This document shows positions 1-7,918 of a stretch of DNA of 64,000 nt, piece after piece. A program made the translations under genes and the position numbers. Source of the DNA: Erwinia sp. SLM-02 (lineage in GTDB: Bacteria; Pseudomonadota; Gammaproteobacteria; Enterobacterales; Enterobacteriaceae); contig NZ_JAQISN010000002.1 in the NCBI RefSeq assembly GCF_037450285.1, forward strand, positions 434,001 to 498,000, read 5' to 3'. Within the stretch, counting starts at the first letter, position 1, and every line of letters begins with the position of its first letter. The notes under the pieces are model-generated. The model saw only the letters and a program-made list of their open reading frames with translations, was not told the DNA's origin and made no database searches.

Positions 1-48
1 GGCCAGCAGCCACAGCGGCGGGTTGACCTTATTTTCAGGCTGGGTCAC
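1..48 (-). CDS. pqqE: PqqE, PQQ biosynthesis radical SAM enzyme (first 16 codons only)
   Basis: The reverse strand from position 48 opens a GTG-initiated frame reading V-T-Q-P-E-N-K-V-N-P-P-L-W-L-L-A before the window ends. It overlaps the end of pqqD by 14 bases, the usual tight pqqD-pqqE junction. PqqE is the radical SAM enzyme that joins the Glu and Tyr side chains of PqqA, with PqqD as peptide chaperone. Only the N-terminus is present, so none of the iron-sulfur cysteines can be checked. The call rests on position in the operon and on the N-terminal residues. Confidence 0.8.
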   Translation of the reverse strand, partial: MTQPENKVNPPLWLLA

Positions 49-316
49 GTAATATTATCCACTTCTGTTCCCTCGCCTGGGCGAAGAAATCCTGTACATC
101 GTTATCTACGCCGCCCGCTTCCGGGAAGCGATCGTTTAGTGCCTGAATGATGTCGGCCAGCGTGCGCTTACCGTCCACCAGCTCAAGGATCGCCGTGGCG
201 CTGTCGTTCAGCTTGGCCATGCCTTCCGGGTAAAGGATCACATGGCAGTTCTGCACTTCTTCCCACTGCAGGCGGTAGCCGCGGCGGAACATCGGAATAG
301 TTTGCGGGTTGCTCAC
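35..316 (-). CDS. pqqD: PqqD, PqqA-binding peptide chaperone
   Basis: The 93-residue product matches the usual size of PqqD. It begins with a short basic stretch (MFRRGYRLQWEE) and contains the family pattern around YPEGMAKLNDSATAILELVDG, followed by a helical segment ending in W-I-I-L-R-D. PqqD is a RiPP recognition element: it binds the PqqA precursor and presents it to PqqE. The ATG overlaps the pqqC stop by four bases (ATGA), and the 3' end overlaps pqqE, so pqqC, pqqD and pqqE are likely translationally coupled. Confidence 0.95.
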   Translation of the reverse strand: MSNPQTIPMFRRGYRLQWEEVQNCHVILYPEGMAKLNDSATAILELVDGKRTLADIIQALNDRFPEAGGVDNDVQDFFAQAREQKWIILRDPA

Positions 317-1068
317 AGCAGTTTTCCTTTATGCCAGACGGGCTGGTCGGTAACGGTATGATACGGCGGACGATCCAGGGCGTAGGCCATGGTCATGGCG
401 TCCAGCATGGTCCACAGAATATCCAGTTTGAACTGCAGGATCTCCAGCATGCGCTGCTGTTTTTCCACGGTGTTGCAGTATTCCAGCGCCAGCTCAAGGC
501 CGTGCTCAACGTCACGACGCGCCTGGCTCAGACGACCACGGAAGTAGCCGTAGCCCTCTTCCTCAATCCAGGTGTAGTGCTGCGGCCAGCTGTCGAGGCG
601 CGACTGGTGGATCTGTGGCGCAAACAGCTCGGTCAGCGAGCTACAGGCGGCTTCCTGCCACACCGCACGGCGGGCAAAGTTGACGTAGGCATCGACGGCA
701 AAGCGCACGCCCGGCAGCACCATCCGTTCGGAGAGCAGCACATCGCGATCCAGCCCGACCGCTTCACCCAGCCGCAGCCAGGCTTCGATGCCGCCGTCGC
801 TGTCACCGTAACCGTCGTGGTCCAGAATACGCTGCACCCATTTGCGGCGGGTCTGCGCGTCCGGGCAGTTGGCCATAATCGCCGCGTCTTTCAGCGGGAT
901 ATTGGTCTGGTAGTAAAAGCGGTTCGCCACCCAGCCCTGGATCTGCTCGCGCGTCGCCTCGCCGTTGTGCATGGCGATATGGTACGGGTGATGAATATGG
1001 TAATAGTCGCCGCGTGCGCGCAGCGCCTGTTCAAACTGCTCGGGGGTCATCAGTGCTGGCTGGCTCAT
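313..1068 (-). CDS. pqqC: PqqC, pyrroloquinoline-quinone synthase
   Basis: The 251-residue protein has the same length as Klebsiella PqqC. It carries the heme-oxygenase-like all-helical fold signature, with HIHHPYHIAMHNGE near residue 25, the NRFYYQTNIPLKDAAI segment near 50 and EEEGYGYFRGR near 170. PqqC catalyses the last step of PQQ formation, ring closure and eight-electron oxidation, without a metal or cofactor. Start and stop both overlap neighbours by four bases (pqqB upstream, pqqD downstream), as expected for one operon. PQQ serves periplasmic quinoprotein dehydrogenases; none is encoded in this window. Confidence 0.97.
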   Translation of the reverse strand: MSQPALMTPEQFEQALRARGDYYHIHHPYHIAMHNGEATREQIQGWVANRFYYQTNIPLKDAAIMANCPDAQTRRKWVQRILDHDGYGDSDGGIEAWLRLGEAVGLDRDVLLSERMVLPGVRFAVDAYVNFARRAVWQEAACSSLTELFAPQIHQSRLDSWPQHYTWIEEEGYGYFRGRLSQARRDVEHGLELALEYCNTVEKQQRMLEILQFKLDILWTMLDAMTMAYALDRPPYHTVTDQPVWHKGKLL

Positions 1069-1976
1069 AGGTCGATACTCATTCCGTCAAAGCTGACCTC
1101 AATGCCGCGCTGCGTCAGCGCATGGCGCTCCGCCGAGGATTCATCGAGGATCGGATTGGTGTTGTTAATATGGATCAGGATCTTGCGGCGGGCAGGCAGA
1201 TTGCTGAGCAACGCCATCAGCCCCTGCTCTTCGCCCAGCGCCAGATGGCCCATATCGCGCCCGGTATTGCGCCCCACGCCGGTGTTGGCCAGTTCGTTGT
1301 CCTGCCACAGCGTGCCGTCGATCAGCAGGCAGTCGGCCTCCTTCATCAGATCCAGCAGTCCGGCATCCGGCTCGCCCAGCCCCGGCGCATACAGCAGCTT
1401 GCTGCCGGTGACCGTATTCTCAATCATCAGCGCGATGTTATGGCCGGGCAAAGGCCGCCCGCGATACGGCGAGTACGGCGGTGCATTGCTGAGAATGGGG
1501 ATGGCGGTAAAGCGCAGTGCCGGGCAGACCGCGACCGAAAACGGCTCTGCGGGCTGGATGGCGTGATGCACCAGGCCACCGTTCCAGTGGGCAAGCATGG
1601 TAAAGATCGGAAAACCGGAGGTCAGATCCGCGTGTACTTCCGGCGTGCACCACACCTGGTGCGGGCAGCCCTCGCGCAGGTTCAGCAGGCCGGTGCAGTG
1701 ATCGATCTGGCTGTCGGTCAGGATAATTGAGCCGATCGCCGTGCCGCGCAGTACGCCATGTTTGTTTAATTCGGGATTGGCGGCAATCTGATGGCAGATA
1801 TCCGGCGAGGCATTGCACAGCACCCAGTCGGTGCCGTTATCGCTGACCGCGATTGAAGATTGGGTACGCCGCGTGGCAGGGATGCTGCCGTCGCGCACGC
1901 CCTGGCAGTTGCGGCAGTTACAGTTCCACTGCGGGAATCCACCGCCCGCCGCAGAGCCAAGCACTTTGATTTTCAT
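1065..1976 (-). CDS. pqqB: PqqB, metallo-hydrolase-fold PQQ biosynthesis protein
   Basis: The 303-residue product opens with MKIKVLGSAAGGGFPQWNC, the hallmark PqqB N-terminus. Two CxxC-like cysteines follow at NCNCRNC. It has a metallo-beta-lactamase fold with a modified metal site (DSQIDHCTGL replaces the classical HxHxDH). PqqB is thought to hydroxylate the cross-linked Glu-Tyr intermediate. The gene follows pqqA after 84 bases containing a terminator-like hairpin, then overlaps pqqC by four bases. The ATG at 1976 begins exactly at the conserved N-terminus, so the start is secure. Confidence 0.96.
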   Translation of the reverse strand: MKIKVLGSAAGGGFPQWNCNCRNCQGVRDGSIPATRRTQSSIAVSDNGTDWVLCNASPDICHQIAANPELNKHGVLRGTAIGSIILTDSQIDHCTGLLNLREGCPHQVWCTPEVHADLTSGFPIFTMLAHWNGGLVHHAIQPAEPFSVAVCPALRFTAIPILSNAPPYSPYRGRPLPGHNIALMIENTVTGSKLLYAPGLGEPDAGLLDLMKEADCLLIDGTLWQDNELANTGVGRNTGRDMGHLALGEEQGLMALLSNLPARRKILIHINNTNPILDESSAERHALTQRGIEVSFDGMSIDL

Positions 1977-1995
1977 GGGTAAACCGGGAAAAAGG

Positions 1996-2026
1996 GAAAA
2001 AATGCCCGCGGAACACAGCAGGCATT
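1996..2026 (-). terminator. Attenuator-like hairpin between pqqA and pqqB
   Basis: On the reverse strand AATGCCTGC pairs with GCGGGCATT (nine pairs, one G-T) around an eight-base loop and runs straight into a T tract. It lies 35 bases past the pqqA stop and just upstream of pqqB. A partial terminator here would give more pqqA transcript than pqqBCDE transcript, fitting the need for an excess of precursor peptide. The structure is seen; its strength is inferred. Confidence 0.6.
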
Positions 2027-2060
2027 ATCTGCAACCGGGATAACCCGGCGGGCAGAAATA

Positions 2061-2132
2061 TTAACGGTTAGAAATGTACAGAGTCACTTCTAAGCCCAGA
2101 CGCATATCGATGAAAGTAGGTTTAGTCCACAT
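2061..2132 (-). CDS. pqqA: PqqA, PQQ precursor peptide (23 aa)
   Basis: A short reverse-strand frame encodes MWTKPTFIDMRLGLEVTLYI followed by SNR. This is the PqqA pattern, with the substrate Glu and Tyr in the E-V-T-L-Y motif (E15, Y19). PqqE links these two side chains and the tyrosine ring becomes the PQQ core. An upstream in-frame ATG at 2138 would add two residues, but the AGAGG ribosome site (2141-2145) is only two bases from it and eight bases from the ATG at 2132, so the shorter start is preferred. It is the first gene of pqqABCDE. Confidence 0.96.
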   Translation of the reverse strand: MWTKPTFIDMRLGLEVTLYISNR

Positions 2133-2217
2133 ACTCATATCCTCTAAAAAGCGCTAAAAACTCCCTCCACCGGACGCGCCAGGTGAAAGGCATGTTGTCA
2201 AATTACAAGAACTTGGC

Positions 2218-2234
2218 GGCGCAAATGTTGCGCC
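2218..2234. repeat. Perfect 7-3-7 inverted repeat upstream of pqqA
   Basis: GGCGCAA-ATG-TTGCGCC is a perfect palindrome 86 bases upstream of the pqqA start and 76 bases past the dipeptidase stop. It has no T tract, so it is more likely an operator or a transcript-end structure than an intrinsic terminator. No regulator can be assigned. Confidence 0.4.
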
Positions 2235-2309
2235 TATGATAAATCGATATCAACCCTTAATTCTTTGTGGATAACTCAACATTGAACTATTTGGTTCAAA
2301 AACCACGAT

Positions 2310-3353
2310 TTATTTCTGCCAGGTTTGTCGTAAAACCCGCAGCCAGTTCGCATAACACAGCTTGTTTATCAGCTCTTCATTATAGCCCGCTGCCCTGAGT
2401 GCGTTCAGCAGTCGTGGCAGGCCCGTCACGTCGCCGATCTCATCCGGCACGTTGATGCCGTCAAAGTCAGAGCCGAACGCCACTCGGTCCTCTCCCAGCT
2501 TCTCCAGCAGGTAATCCAGGTGCTGCACCATCACGCTGAGCGGGGTGTTGCCGTCGCGCTTTCCGTCGCTGCGCAGGAACGAGGTGCCGAAGTTCAGCCC
2601 AACCAGCCCGTCGCTTTCTTTAATCGCCGCCAGCTGATCGTCGGTCAGGTTACGCGGCTGCGGGCACAGCGCATGGACGTTAGAGTGGCTGGCGACCAGC
2701 GGCGCGTCGCTGAGTTCAGCGGTCTGCCAGAAGGTTTTCTCATTCATGTGCGACAGATCGATCATCAGCCGGTGCTGGTTACAGGCGCGGATCAGCCGCT
2801 TTCCGGCCTCGGTCATCCCCTCACCGGTATCCGGTGAGCCGGGAAAAGTGCCGTTAATGCCGAAGCCGAAACGGTTAGGGATGTTCCAGAACGGCCCGAT
2901 GCTGCGCAGCCCGGCAGCGGCCCAGCCTTCCAGCTGGCTCAGATCCTCATCCAGCCCTTCGGCACCCTCAATATGCAGCACCATTGCCAGCACGCCCTGC
3001 GCCATGCACTGCTCGATATCGCTGACGCTGCGGCAGACGCGCGCCTGCCCCGCCGACCGCTCTGCAATCTGCTGGAGGATAGCGATCTGCTGTTCGGTGA
3101 TCGCCAGCGGATTGTGGCGCAGCGCTTCCTGCTCCGCATCACGCTTGAAGAATTTCGCCACGTAATCCGCAGGCGGTACAAACACGGCAAACAAGCCCCC
3201 GGCAAAACCGCCCTGCCGCATGCGGTTCAGGTCGAGATGGCCGCCAAGGCGCTGCTGAAGAAAGGCTTCGGCCGGGCGTTCAGGATGATGCAGCCACAGG
3301 TGCAGCAGCACGTCGTTATGGCCGTCAAAAACCGGCTGGGGGATATCGCTCAT
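2310..3353 (-). CDS. Membrane dipeptidase, peptidase family M19
   Basis: The 347-residue protein has the M19 renal-dipeptidase layout. The zinc-binding HxD is at FDGHNDVLLHLW near residue 10, a bridging Glu is in LHIEGAEGL near 125, SHSNVHAL carries a metal His near 220, and FGSDFDGI lies near 295. These enzymes hydrolyse dipeptides using two zinc ions. There is no clear signal peptide, so the protein is probably cytoplasmic. It lies directly upstream of pqqA on the same strand, 177 bases away. M19 dipeptidase genes recur beside pqq operons in several proteobacteria, which may reflect turnover of PqqA-derived peptides; that link is inference. Confidence 0.88.
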   Translation of the reverse strand: MSDIPQPVFDGHNDVLLHLWLHHPERPAEAFLQQRLGGHLDLNRMRQGGFAGGLFAVFVPPADYVAKFFKRDAEQEALRHNPLAITEQQIAILQQIAERSAGQARVCRSVSDIEQCMAQGVLAMVLHIEGAEGLDEDLSQLEGWAAAGLRSIGPFWNIPNRFGFGINGTFPGSPDTGEGMTEAGKRLIRACNQHRLMIDLSHMNEKTFWQTAELSDAPLVASHSNVHALCPQPRNLTDDQLAAIKESDGLVGLNFGTSFLRSDGKRDGNTPLSVMVQHLDYLLEKLGEDRVAFGSDFDGINVPDEIGDVTGLPRLLNALRAAGYNEELINKLCYANWLRVLRQTWQK

Positions 3354-3422
3354 TCACACTGCCTTTATCGCGCGGGTAACACCAAAGCATAACGCAGTTT
3401 TCGCCGTTGTCAGAACCGACGC

Positions 3423-4418
3423 TCAGATGGTTTCGCCCATAAAAATTTGATAGCTGAGGTCCACCGAGTCGGCGGTAAAGCTTTCATCGCTGATTTTTTT
3501 CAGCAGCAGCTCCGCGGCGGTGTAGCCGATCGCATAGCGCGGGGTGATCACGCTGGCCATCGTCGGGTACATTTCCCGGCTGATATCCAGCCCGTGGAAA
3601 CCGGCAATGGCAATGTGGCCCGGCACCGCAATCCCCTGCCGCTGGCAGAAGAGCAGCGCGCCCAGCGCCAGGTCATCGTTGGTGCAGAACACCGCATCCA
3701 GATCGGGATACTGTTCCAGCGCGGTGGTGAGCATTGCCGCGCCCAGCTTCTGCGAGGAGATGGCTTTCGGGTTGATTCGCCGCCCCTCGCCGCCCCGCTC
3801 GCTCATTGCCTGGCAGTAGCCGCGATAGCGAAACTCATCGCGCCGGTCATCCTGCGATCCAAAGTAGATAATGCGCGTTCGGCCCTGATCGAGCAGCGTT
3901 CGCGTCATGTCGTAGCCCGCGCTGTAGTTGTTAAAGCCAACCTGCATATCGAGGCAGGCACCCTGGGTATCCATCACCTCCACAATCGGGATTTTCGCCG
4001 AGCGCAGATACTTCACCGCCCGCAGCGTATGGTCCTTCTCGCTGAGCAGAATGCCGTCGATATTGTAGGAGAGCAGGTTAATAATCTGCTCCTCTTCCGC
4101 CTGCTTATCGTAGTTATAGTTGGCGATTAACGTCTGATAGCGCCCCTCTTTGGTGGCGGCTTCAATGCCGCTGAGCAGGTCGGCGAATATCTGGTTTTTA
4201 AACGAGGGGATCAGCACGCCCAGCGTATAGCTCCTGGCATTGAGCAGCATCTCCGGCGCGCGGTTGGGAATGTAGTTAATCTCTTCGATGATCCGGGCGA
4301 TTTTCGCCCGGGTTTCCGGCGCAACGCGCTCTGGCGTGCGCAGATAGCGGCTTACCGTCATCCGGGTTACGCCAGCCAGCGTGGCGATGTCCTGTAACGA
4401 TATGCGGTGCGATCTCAT
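3423..4418 (-). CDS. idnR: IdnR, LacI-family regulator of L-idonate/gluconate genes
   Basis: The 331-residue product begins MRSHRISLQDIATLAGVTRM, nearly identical to E. coli IdnR. It has a LacI helix-turn-helix (residues 7-27), a hinge ending in the NRAPEMLLN region, and a periplasmic-binding-protein-like effector domain ending in DLSYQIFMG. A longer in-frame start at 4460 is rejected: those 14 codons run through the terminator hairpin after idnT, and the ATG at 4418 has GGAAG just upstream. IdnR binds 5-ketogluconate or gluconate and activates the idn operon while affecting gluconate genes. It follows idnDOT on the same strand, as in E. coli. Confidence 0.93.
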   Translation of the reverse strand: MRSHRISLQDIATLAGVTRMTVSRYLRTPERVAPETRAKIARIIEEINYIPNRAPEMLLNARSYTLGVLIPSFKNQIFADLLSGIEAATKEGRYQTLIANYNYDKQAEEEQIINLLSYNIDGILLSEKDHTLRAVKYLRSAKIPIVEVMDTQGACLDMQVGFNNYSAGYDMTRTLLDQGRTRIIYFGSQDDRRDEFRYRGYCQAMSERGGEGRRINPKAISSQKLGAAMLTTALEQYPDLDAVFCTNDDLALGALLFCQRQGIAVPGHIAIAGFHGLDISREMYPTMASVITPRYAIGYTAAELLLKKISDESFTADSVDLSYQIFMGETI

Positions 4419-4444
4419 AAGCTTCCATGGAATCAGAAAAAAGT

Positions 4445-4470
4445 AAAAAGGGCCAGGCAAGCCTGGCCCT
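4445..4470 (-). terminator. Intrinsic terminator after idnT
   Basis: AGGGCCAGGC pairs with GCCTGGCCCT (ten perfect pairs, two-base loop) and is followed on the reverse strand by five Ts. It lies 39 bases past the idnT stop and upstream of idnR. Most idnDOT transcripts should therefore end before idnR, suggesting that idnR is read at a lower level or from its own promoter. Confidence 0.8.
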
Positions 4471-4508
4471 TACGGGATGACGACGGAGGTAACCGGCCGC
4501 CTGACAGA

Positions 4509-5828
4509 TTAGTGAATAATGGCGTTCAAAATCAATACGCCGGCCAGACCGAGGAAGGAAATCAGCGTTTCCATCACCGTCCAGGTTTTCAGCGTCTCGG
4601 TCACGCTGAGGTTGAAGTAGCCCTTGAACAGCCAGAAGCCCGGGTCGTTGACGTGTGAAGCGATAACGCTACCGGAACCCACCGCCAGCACCATCAGCGC
4701 CGGATCGGCGTGGGTGATGGCAATAATAGGGGTCACGATACCGGCGGTGGTGATCGCCGCCACGGTGGCCGATCCCAGCGCAATACGCAGCATCGCCGCC
4801 ACGGTCCAGCACATCAGCAGCGGAGACAGCGACGAGCCTTTCATCATGTTAGCGATATAGTCGCCCACGCCGCTGTCCACCAGCACCTGCTTAAAGGCAC
4901 CGCCACCGGCGATAATGAACACGATCATCGCAATTGCACCGATGGAGGAACTGCACATCTCCATCACTTCGTCCATCTTACGGCCGTTGCGCAGGCCCAG
5001 AGTGAACACCGCAATCACCACCGCGATAAACAGCGCCACCGCCGGGTTACCGACAAACTCAAAGAACTGGCGCAGCACGTTCTCTTTCGGCGTGGTCAGC
5101 TCAAATACCGCCGCCACCGCCATCAGGATCACCGGGATAACCGCCGCGAAAATACTGGTCCAGAAGCCCGGCATTTCATGGTCTTCAAAGACTTTCGGGT
5201 TATACAGCCCTTCCGGCGGTGACTTTTCAAAGTTTTTCAGGAATTTGGAGAACACCGGCCCGGCAATAATCACCGTTGGGATAGTAATGATCATGCCGTA
5301 CAGCAGCGTGGTGCCGAGGTTAGCGCCAAAGATAATGGCGATAGCGGTCGGGCCAGGATGCGGCGGCAGGAAGCAGTGGGTCACCGACAGCGCGGCCACC
5401 ATCGGCACGCCGACGTACAGCAGCGGCAGGCGAGCGGCGGCTACCACGGTAAACACCAGCGGCAGAAGCAGGACGAAGCCGATTTCATAGAACATCGCCA
5501 GGCCAACCACCAGGCCGGTGACCATCAGCGCCCACTGCACGCGCTGTTTACCGAAGGCGGCAATCAGCGTAGTGGCAACGCGCTGCGCGGCACCGGTATC
5601 GGAGACCAGCTTACCGAGCATGGCACCGAAGCCGAGGATCAGCGCCAGCCCACCGAGCGTGCCGCCAACCCCTTTCTGGATCGAAGCGATAACCGCCAGC
5701 GGCGTCATCCCTTCGGCCACGCCGACCACGGCAGAAACAAAAATCAGAGCGATGAAGCCGTTGACCTTAAATACGATCATCAGCACCAGAAGCAGAATGA
5801 CCCCAATGGCTATTATTGTAATGGGCAT
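4509..5828 (-). CDS. idnT: IdnT, L-idonate/gluconate permease (GntP family)
   Basis: The 439-residue protein is a hydrophobic GntP-family symporter with about 12 to 14 membrane segments. Family landmarks include GFGAMLGKLVSDTGAAQRVA near residue 67, HCFLPPHPGPTAIA near 150 and ASHVNDPGFWLFKGYF near 385. It imports L-idonate, gluconate and related hexonates with protons. The context (idnD and idnO upstream, idnR downstream) points to idonate rather than plain gluconate. AGGA sits seven bases before the ATG. The 47-base gap to idnO and the terminator downstream place it last in the structural operon. Confidence 0.92.
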   Translation of the reverse strand: MPITIIAIGVILLLVLMIVFKVNGFIALIFVSAVVGVAEGMTPLAVIASIQKGVGGTLGGLALILGFGAMLGKLVSDTGAAQRVATTLIAAFGKQRVQWALMVTGLVVGLAMFYEIGFVLLLPLVFTVVAAARLPLLYVGVPMVAALSVTHCFLPPHPGPTAIAIIFGANLGTTLLYGMIITIPTVIIAGPVFSKFLKNFEKSPPEGLYNPKVFEDHEMPGFWTSIFAAVIPVILMAVAAVFELTTPKENVLRQFFEFVGNPAVALFIAVVIAVFTLGLRNGRKMDEVMEMCSSSIGAIAMIVFIIAGGGAFKQVLVDSGVGDYIANMMKGSSLSPLLMCWTVAAMLRIALGSATVAAITTAGIVTPIIAITHADPALMVLAVGSGSVIASHVNDPGFWLFKGYFNLSVTETLKTWTVMETLISFLGLAGVLILNAIIH

Positions 5829-5875
5829 AGAAATTCCTGTGTTTTAAAAAGTCCGGTGTCTTAAGGTGTAGCCGC

Positions 5876-6640
5876 TTACACTGCGACGCGCATCCCGCCA
5901 TCAACAAAAAGCAGGTGCCCGTTCACAAAATCAGAGGCTTTTGAAGCAAGGAACACCGCAGCACCGATCAGCTCTTCCGGGTTGCCCCAGCGTGCAGCCG
6001 GTGTACGTTTACACAACCATGAGGTGAAGGCTTCATCATCCGCCAGCGCCTGGGTCATTTCGGTTTTAAAGTAGCCCGGCGCGATGCCGTTCACCTGAAT
6101 ATTGTGGCGCGCCAGCTCAACGCACATGCCGCGCGTCAGCATGGTCACCGCGCCTTTAGAGGCGGCATACGGCGTGATGGTGTCGCGGCCCAGCTCGCTC
6201 TGCATTGAGCCGATATTGATGATTTTGCCCTGCTGACGGGTCACCATCTGGCGTGCCACCGCCTGAGAAACCAGGAATACCGCCGTCTGGTTCACGGCGA
6301 TAACGTCGTTCCAGTCCTGCTCCGGGAACTCCAGGAACGGGCGACGGCGCTGAATACCGGCGTTGTTTACCAGCACGTCGATCGGCCCGATCTCGCTCTC
6401 AATTTTTTCCACCGCCGCATTCACCGCCGCAGACTGGGTGACGTCAAACGCCACCGCGTGCGCCTTAAAGCCCTGCTGCTGCAGCGCAGCGGCGGCTTTA
6501 TCCGCCCCTTCCTGCGTGGTGGCGTTGATGATCACTTCGGCACCGGCTTCGGCCAGCCCTTTCGCCATCAGAAAACCAATGCCGCGGCCGGAACCGGTGA
6601 TCAGTACACGTTTGTTTGCCAGAGAGAAAAGCGTAGTCAT
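5876..6640 (-). CDS. idnO: IdnO, gluconate 5-dehydrogenase (SDR family)
   Basis: The 254-residue short-chain dehydrogenase has TGSGRGIG (residues 16-23) for NADP binding, NNAG near 92, the catalytic Ser in the NIGSMQSE region, and YAASKGA with the Tyr-Lys pair near 158. IdnO reduces 5-keto-D-gluconate to D-gluconate, the second step of L-idonate use. It lies nine bases downstream of idnD. No gluconate kinase (idnK) is found in the window, so phosphorylation must rely on a kinase encoded elsewhere. Confidence 0.93.
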   Translation of the reverse strand: MTTLFSLANKRVLITGSGRGIGFLMAKGLAEAGAEVIINATTQEGADKAAAALQQQGFKAHAVAFDVTQSAAVNAAVEKIESEIGPIDVLVNNAGIQRRRPFLEFPEQDWNDVIAVNQTAVFLVSQAVARQMVTRQQGKIINIGSMQSELGRDTITPYAASKGAVTMLTRGMCVELARHNIQVNGIAPGYFKTEMTQALADDEAFTSWLCKRTPAARWGNPEELIGAAVFLASKASDFVNGHLLFVDGGMRVAV

Positions 6641-6649
6641 GATTTGTCC

Positions 6650-7681
6650 TTAAAAAGTCAGCTGCACTTTGGCGGCTTTTTGTTTATCACCGGCAAACAC
6701 CAGTGCAGCGTCGATATTCTGATAATCGTATTCACCGCTGAACAGCGGCAGCGGGTTCACCGTGCCGTTGCCCAGCCACTCCACCGCCGTATTGAACTCG
6801 GTGGTAAAGCGGAAGGAACCAACCAGTTTTATTTCTTTGGCGATCAGCATCATGATCGGGAAGCCCGGCACGTCGCCGCCCATACCTACCTGCACCAGCG
6901 TGCCTTTCGCCCGGGTCACTTCCAGGCAGCGGGTCAGCGAAGACGGATGGCCAGAGGCTTCAAACGACACGTCAAAATAGCCTTTATCCGCCAGGTAAGG
7001 CGCGAAGTCGCCGTTGGCTGCATGAATGGTGTCGGTAGCCCCCATCGCTACCGCCATCGCCAGCGAGCGCTCGCTGATGTCGGCACAGACCACTTCCGCC
7101 GCGCCTTTGGCTTTTGCCGCTGCGGCAATCAGGCAGCCGATGGGGCCCACGCCGGAGATAAAGACTTTTTTGCCCTGCAGATCGCCGCCCTGATTGGCCG
7201 CGTGAATGCACACCGCCAGCGGTTCGGCAAACACCATCACCTTGTCATCGGCCTGGTTATCGAAAGGAATGCACTGGCTGCTGTCGACCACTTTGTACTG
7301 GGTGAAGCCGCCGTCCACGTGCGGGAAGTACATGGCGCTGCCGAAGAAGCGCATGCCGGTGCACTGGTTCTCTTCCTGCGCTTCGCAGTATTTGCAGTGC
7401 CCGCAGGGTTTGGACGGGTTCACCGCCACTTTCTGATTCTCTTTCAGCGCCGGGTTATCACTTTTCACCACGTAGCCAATCACTTCATGACCGAGGATCA
7501 TCGGCATTTTCACCGCAAAGTTGCCGACCTTGCCGTGCTGATAGTAGTGCAGATCGGAACCGCAAATGCCGCCGCGCGTGATGCGCACCAGCGTGCCTTC
7601 GCCCTGGTAATCCACCTGCTGGCTGACAACCTCGACCTGCTCTTTACCGTTGATCATGCAGGACTGCGTGGTAGTACTCAT
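6650..7681 (-). CDS. idnD: IdnD, L-idonate 5-dehydrogenase
   Basis: The 343-residue zinc-containing medium-chain dehydrogenase has the catalytic zinc motif GGICGSDLHYY (near residue 37) and GHEVIGYV (near 64). The structural zinc cluster is in NPSKPCGHCKYCEAQEENQC (near 88-107), and the Rossmann motif is ISGVGPIG (near 174). It oxidises L-idonate to 5-keto-D-gluconate, so idnD and idnO together convert idonate to gluconate. It is the first gene of idnDOT, and its control region (7682-7918) holds CRP-like and IdnR-like sites. Confidence 0.93.
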   Translation of the reverse strand: MSTTTQSCMINGKEQVEVVSQQVDYQGEGTLVRITRGGICGSDLHYYQHGKVGNFAVKMPMILGHEVIGYVVKSDNPALKENQKVAVNPSKPCGHCKYCEAQEENQCTGMRFFGSAMYFPHVDGGFTQYKVVDSSQCIPFDNQADDKVMVFAEPLAVCIHAANQGGDLQGKKVFISGVGPIGCLIAAAAKAKGAAEVVCADISERSLAMAVAMGATDTIHAANGDFAPYLADKGYFDVSFEASGHPSSLTRCLEVTRAKGTLVQVGMGGDVPGFPIMMLIAKEIKLVGSFRFTTEFNTAVEWLGNGTVNPLPLFSGEYDYQNIDAALVFAGDKQKAAKVQLTF

Positions 7682-7742
7682 GAGAAACCTCTAATACGTA
7701 TTCATTGAGGCGCCTATGAGAACGATTTTTTAGATGCAAAAC

Positions 7743-7758
7743 TGTGAATCAGATCACT
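7743..7758. promoter_or_regulatory. Probable CRP site upstream of idnD
   Basis: TGTGA-ATCAGA-TCACT matches nine of ten conserved bases of the CRP half-sites. It is 62 bases upstream of the idnD start. Catabolite activation of idn genes is known in E. coli. Binding here is predicted only. Confidence 0.6.
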
Positions 7759-7779
7759 AAAAATCATGTTACTAAACTC

Positions 7780-7795
7780 ATGTTACGCATAACGT
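7780..7795. promoter_or_regulatory. Probable IdnR/GntR operator
   Basis: ATGTTA-CGCA-TAACGT is a near-perfect palindrome. It matches the remembered GntR/IdnR operator ATGTTA-N4-TAACAT in 11 of 12 arm bases. A further half-site, ATGTTA, begins at 7766. It lies between idnD and fadH and next to the CRP-like site, consistent with control of idnDOT by the nearby IdnR. Confidence 0.6.
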
Positions 7796-7827
7796 GAAGC
7801 GACTACCCTTTCGGAGAAACGTTAATC

Positions 7828-7843
7828 AGTGGCATACATCACA
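7828..7843. promoter_or_regulatory. Weak second CRP-like site between idnD and fadH
   Basis: AGTGG-CATACA-TCACA matches eight of ten conserved CRP bases. It is about 75 bases upstream of fadH, a catabolic gene that could plausibly use CRP. The match is modest and may be chance. Confidence 0.3.
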
Positions 7844-7918
7844 AAGCGAATAACTGCACTTTCGTCGCGGTCATATGATCGCTACAGTTAACTCATCCGA
7901 CCACTTCCGGGATTTAAG

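Noticed and set aside
331..1566. 411-codon forward open frame over pqqC and pqqB
   Set aside because: Both pqq genes are certain on the other strand, and the frame has no recognisable motif.
4419..4460. Upstream extension of IdnR by 14 codons
   Set aside because: These codons overlap the idnT terminator hairpin and lack homology; the conserved protein starts at 4418.
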